Assembly (NCBI GenBank): GCA_003024985.2
Contig: PXIH01S0001906.1
Length of the DNA stretch: 21,585 bases
Source: Euperipatoides rowelli
Lineage: Eukaryota > Onychophora > Udeonychophora > Euonychophora > Peripatopsidae
Reading direction: 5' to 3' (one strand)
Shown: positions 17,411 to 21,585 of the stretch, piece by piece
Position numbering within the stretch: position 1 is the first letter of the stretch
How the letters are laid out: every line of letters starts with the position of its first letter
The notes under the pieces: model-generated
Seen by the model: the letters and a program-made list of their open reading frames with translations, nothing else
What the model was told of the DNA's origin: nothing
The model's database searches: none
Position numbers and translations under genes: made by a program

Positions 17411-20400
17411 AGTGAGAGTAGGAGGATTATTTAATAAAAGAAATTAGCAAAAATTTAATTTAAAGGTTCAACTCTACAATTTAAAAATTTTGGAATAGTA
17501 ATTAATATTTTGGTGATAGTTAAGGTTCCGCTCTCTACTCTGGGGATTTGTGAGTTTATCATAAACCAATATATGGTGTCTCCTTCACACACAAATAAAA
17601 ATAGACATTTGTTTAATACATATATTACCAACATAAATATTTCTTTGATAAAAATTCAATGGTACACTACGCTTTAGCCCGATATATAAAGTTCAAATTT
17701 TGAGTGTTCATGAATTTCGTCAGGAACATTCCTATCAATATTGTTCATAACTTCAGTGACATTTCTTGCAATTGAGGTTAAGCAGTTAAAGTTTGATTTA
17801 CTTTGGATTCATCTATGCCTAGGTCTTTTTCGTAGTTTTAATCAATTTCAGTCTTCTATATTTTTCTTCTTAATTCTTCATGTTCGGCTCATTGGTTTGG
17901 GACTGGCAAGAGATTTTCTCAGACTGGAACTTATTATTAATTTAACTGTTTTAAATTAACTTATGAGTTTAGATGATATGCAAAGAATATGGGTGGATGG
18001 CTACCTCAGCTCTTAAGATGATATAAACAAGGCAAAAGGAGCATCCAAGCAATTCTTTACCTTTTAATTATTTCTTCTAGTTTTTAAAAATTGAATGACT
18101 GACTGACCGGTTCGACTTTGTGTGCAGTGCTTTTATGGTGACATCTGGAGTGAATAATTGGACTGTAATTAATGTCTGTTTCATGCCTCTGGTTTGCTAA
18201 GTGTTAAATAGTTGCTATGTTAGACCAAGCCCAGGGTCATCAATTAAGAGAGCCAGCTTGTCATCACTGTTTTTCATGCTCTGCTTCTCAGATGTATAAA
18301 TTAATTTATTTAATTGTATTGTACCATTTCTTTAAATTCAGATCTGCTTATTTGTTTTCATGATTGCCTATTATCTTAAATTTTTAATTATTTATATAAA
18401 GTAGTCTCCTTTGTTTATTATTAAATTTCTTGTTAATCTCTATACTAGCTTTTTCTTGTGTAATTCATAGTTTAATATCATGCCTTTGATTCGGTTGGGG
18501 TTCGAATCCAGGCTCCTTAATTTGTAGAGCAGCATTTGACCAGCTCTGTTTAGGTTCTCACCAATGGTTACTTATTCTTCAATCAGTTATTTTATTTAAG
18601 TTGTTTCAGCAGCCGAACAATTCTTCTTTTATTTGTACTATTATTTAAATGCCATCAATATTTGATTTATTATGTCGTACAAACCAATATTAATTTTCCA
18701 AACACTGGTTGTGATCATTGTTTACTTCCGAGTTGAGACTAATATTAATTTTTCAAATATCAGGTCCTTGGACTTTTATGCTTCTGGCTAGACTTGTGAC
18801 TATCATAAGACTATTTCACCCTATGACAATGTTTATTTATCCCAGGGCTCGCACCCAGCCTCTTGGTCCTTTTTTCCTTTAACTATAGATTATACAGCTT
18901 GTTTTGTTTCCAAATAACTAGTTCTTTATTTAATTTAGCTGACAACCCCAGTTAATTAATTTCCATAGTTAATGTTTTCATTTAATTTCTCTTTTAAGTT
19001 GTAGTGAATATTTAAGCAGTTCAAGTGTATTATTTCAGACACTGATCCTTATTATTAGCACATTTGGTTTTCTTGAAAATAGGTATATTTAATCATTATA
19101 GCATCTCCCCTACCATCCCAGCAGTTATTATGTTTTTATATGAATCATATATCCACACTTTATAATTGTGTTCATGTAGCTCAGTAGTCACTTTAGTTTT
19201 GATTTATTGCAGGTCACTTCTCATAACCTCATAATTCTGATAACATGTGGCCATATATTATGACACACTAGTTACTCAATATATATTTCATTACATATCA
19301 CTTAACAAAAATGTAAGCCTTATATAGTGGCTTCAATGATTAATACTTTGACTAATAAAAATTTAATACTAATTTCGGTATTATAATTATACATCTGAGA
19401 TTATATGATTTATCAACAAAACTATAGGTTATATGTCTAATCATAAATATACTTGGCTAGTTGTATATACACCAACCATTAATACAATAGCATCATCTTT
19501 ATTCAACCAATGAGAAACTGATATTATTTAATCTAATTTATATTTAATTTCTTAATGTCAAACAATTCCTAGGAGTCTATGTCATACAGGCAAACAACAA
19601 GGCATTATAATTTTTAATAATTGTTATAAATTCAAGTAACAATGGTGTCCATAATTAAATGTCCCCTGTCTTTATTTTTTTTTGTATAGTACAGTAATTA
19701 AGCAGTTAATTTATTCTTAATCAGCCATTAATTTAATATTTCGATTAGTGCTATTTCAATTTGTCAAAAATATTATAATGTTTCTTTATGTTGATTTAAA
19801 ACTTTATTAATCCAATAATACTGGTATTTTAATATTTCATTTGTGCCTGGGAATGAAACATTCTTTCAATTTTTCTTACTTCATTAATTTTCTGGCCAAC
19901 CTAGAGAGTTTGACACTTTCTTTACTCATGTACTTATCTGGTCAAGAACTGTGGACACACTCCAGGACACTTGTTAGTTAAATAGTCCCACTGGGTCCCA
20001 ATAAATTTTACACCCCTTTAGAGAGGGCCCTACCAGAAGTTCATTGGTGAGTCAAATAAGATCATTCTNAGCTCATAAATAAGGCTCATGGTTTTTCCTT
20101 ACCAGGGATTCAATTATTCAGTTCTGACAACTTACATTCCCTTTAAATTTCTAGAGAAGTTTACATTCTTCTCCTGTTGATTAAGGCTANTAATTATTNA
20201 GCCATACTTTTAATCTCATAATTTTATTTTATATTTTTTCTTTTTAAGTTTGTAATGGACCATAAGATTATTTAAAACCAGACTGGTGCTATTTTACTGT
20301 TTATTTCTTTATTATTATTAATTTTCAATTGTATTTGTGTGCCCTTTAATATTTTTGCTTTGTAGCATTTCTTATCTGTCGTAGTGAAGGCCAGGGCTAT

Positions 20401-21325
20401 TAGCATGCAGGATTAGAAATCATGCTCGACGGCTGCATAATCCTTAAGGAGTCTAGATTTTTACTCCGTCTGCAGTTTTATGTCAATTATTTTCGTATTT
20501 TTAAATTTCGACTGTCAATTTTGTTAATAATTGTATGCATTATAGTGTTACATTCCTTAAGCATACTTTGCTAGCCTGCATAAATATATGGATCATAAAA
20601 CCTTAATTGTCCCTGCTAGTCTCATTTCTTGTTATAGCCTGGAAACTAGATTCCTTCGATTAATTAAATTTATTAATATTGCACAATGCTTATTTATTGA
20701 TACTCCTATCAATGCTTTTACACATCAACCTGCTGGCTAGTATTTATTTAATATTACAATGGTCATAATGGCTAATATTATTTGTATTAATTGTTTTTCT
20801 AAAGCACTTTAATTTCTAATCCATTTACCCAGATTTTTGCAATTATTTAATTTAAAAATTGCATTAAGTTCTATTAAATTTATTAGCATCCTTTATTTAG
20901 CAGTACCGTAAATATTTTAATTTTTCTTTAAGTAATTATCTTACTCTTTAGCCAGTGGAGTTTACATTTTAATTCTTAGTTTCTTCTTTTATTTTTATTG
21001 CTCATTTACTGTGACTCATTAGCATATTCTATTGCTTGGTAACAAGTTTTCTAATTTCTTTCTTTTAATCTTTTTATTTGTGACAGTCTTATTGTTTAAT
21101 TTTGATCACATGCCATTCTAGACACTGTACGATAGACTTTAAATTGATATTTGTAATTTTGTAATGCCCATTTTATGTATAGTCGTTTTATAATTTTTGG
21201 CTGACTCGGTCTGTAACCACAGAAAATAATATGATAGTTTCTTATTAAATTTGTTTCATTTATTTACTTCTCTAACCTTCTTCTCCACCTTTCCTGCTGA
21301 GCTGCAGCAATTATGTCCCAGTTAC
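17411..21325. other. T-skewed block of about 4 kb, nature unknown
   Basis: Compared with the rest of the window, this block has few A-runs and many T-runs on the plus strand, and it is dense in stops in all frames I inspected. It contains isolated B-box-like words (GGTTCGAATCC at about 18498, GGCTCGCACCC at about 18845) and an A-box-like TAGCTCAGTAGT near 19177, none forming a complete tRNA. Three ambiguous bases lie near 20070-20200. If squalene synthase continues upstream this is intron; it could be an old, degenerate repeat. No gene was recognised, including in the 72-codon frame at 17741-17959. Confidence 0.4.
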
Positions 21326-21585
21326 ACAGTATATACTGTAACCAACTTTAGCAACCTATAAGTCTTAAATGATATTTTAAATCAGGAATCATTTAAATGA
21401 AACGCATTTTATCAATTTCTTTACTCTTGGGGAAAATAAATCATACAAAATCAATGGACTAATGTGTTTTCATATACTAAATATGTTTGTTTTAATTAAA
21501 TCCCTACTTTAAGGATATTTTATTTTTGAAATAAAATTTATTATTTTTAAAAAGTATTGTTAAATGACCATTTTTTTTTTTTTTT
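21326..21585. other. AT-rich right edge of the window
   Basis: A 14-bp palindrome ACAGTATATACTGT lies at about 21327-21340, and a T run of at least 15 ends the window. Nothing else was recognised. Confidence 0.5.

Noticed and set aside
18490-18515. GGTTCGAATCC B-box-like word, possible tRNA
   Set aside because: No acceptor stem, A-box or anticodon arm can be folded around it; at most an old SINE trace.
19168-19225. TAGCTCAGTAGT A-box-like word, possible tRNA gene
   Set aside because: The downstream T-arm does not match the B-box and the stems do not pair.

Overview
This is a eukaryotic window, AT-rich (roughly 70 percent A+T by eye), with long homopolymer runs, no compact operon-like coding and one 658-base assembly gap (10735-11392). 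The only conserved protein-coding gene I recognise is the 3' end of an animal-type squalene synthase (FDFT1) on the minus strand, split by spliceosomal introns. Insects and nematodes lack squalene synthase. The AT-rich, repeat-filled context and many hAT and piggyBac relics therefore suggest another metazoan, such as an AT-rich cnidarian, lophotrochozoan or deuterostome invertebrate. I cannot name the species.

Layout. 1-1868: AT-rich, no gene recognised, one possible hAT end near 890-917. 1869-2619: complete piggyBac-type MITE with TTAA target duplications. 2806-2978: tandem duplication. About 3432-4032: fold-back element with a hAT-like right end. 4605-6226: complete non-autonomous hAT with a perfect 8-bp target duplication, carrying an inverted copy of its own left flank. 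6235-8692: AT-rich, with a 160-bp tandem duplication and small degenerate repeats. 8693-10194: second hAT-type element with a 7/8 target duplication, carrying a nested piggyBac MITE (9161-9491). 10492-11469: probable third hAT, interrupted by a SPIN/Charlie-like hAT whose right end sits at 11440 and whose body is lost in the gap. 11698-14601: last three coding exons of squalene synthase with two introns; the larger intron holds further repeat debris. 14602-21585: apparently the upstream intron of the same gene, holding a second copy of the first hAT family (16013-about 16318), a tRNA-SINE-like segment (about 16319-16466) and a T-skewed block of about 4 kb of unknown nature.

The three exons join in phase 0 and encode the C-terminal 185 residues of squalene synthase: the conserved core around NQSIFNFSAIPQVMAIATL and the C-terminal membrane anchor. 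The start codon and both Asp-rich motifs are not in the window. I see no bacterial-type system, CRISPR array or rRNA. The most notable structures are the transposon architectures.
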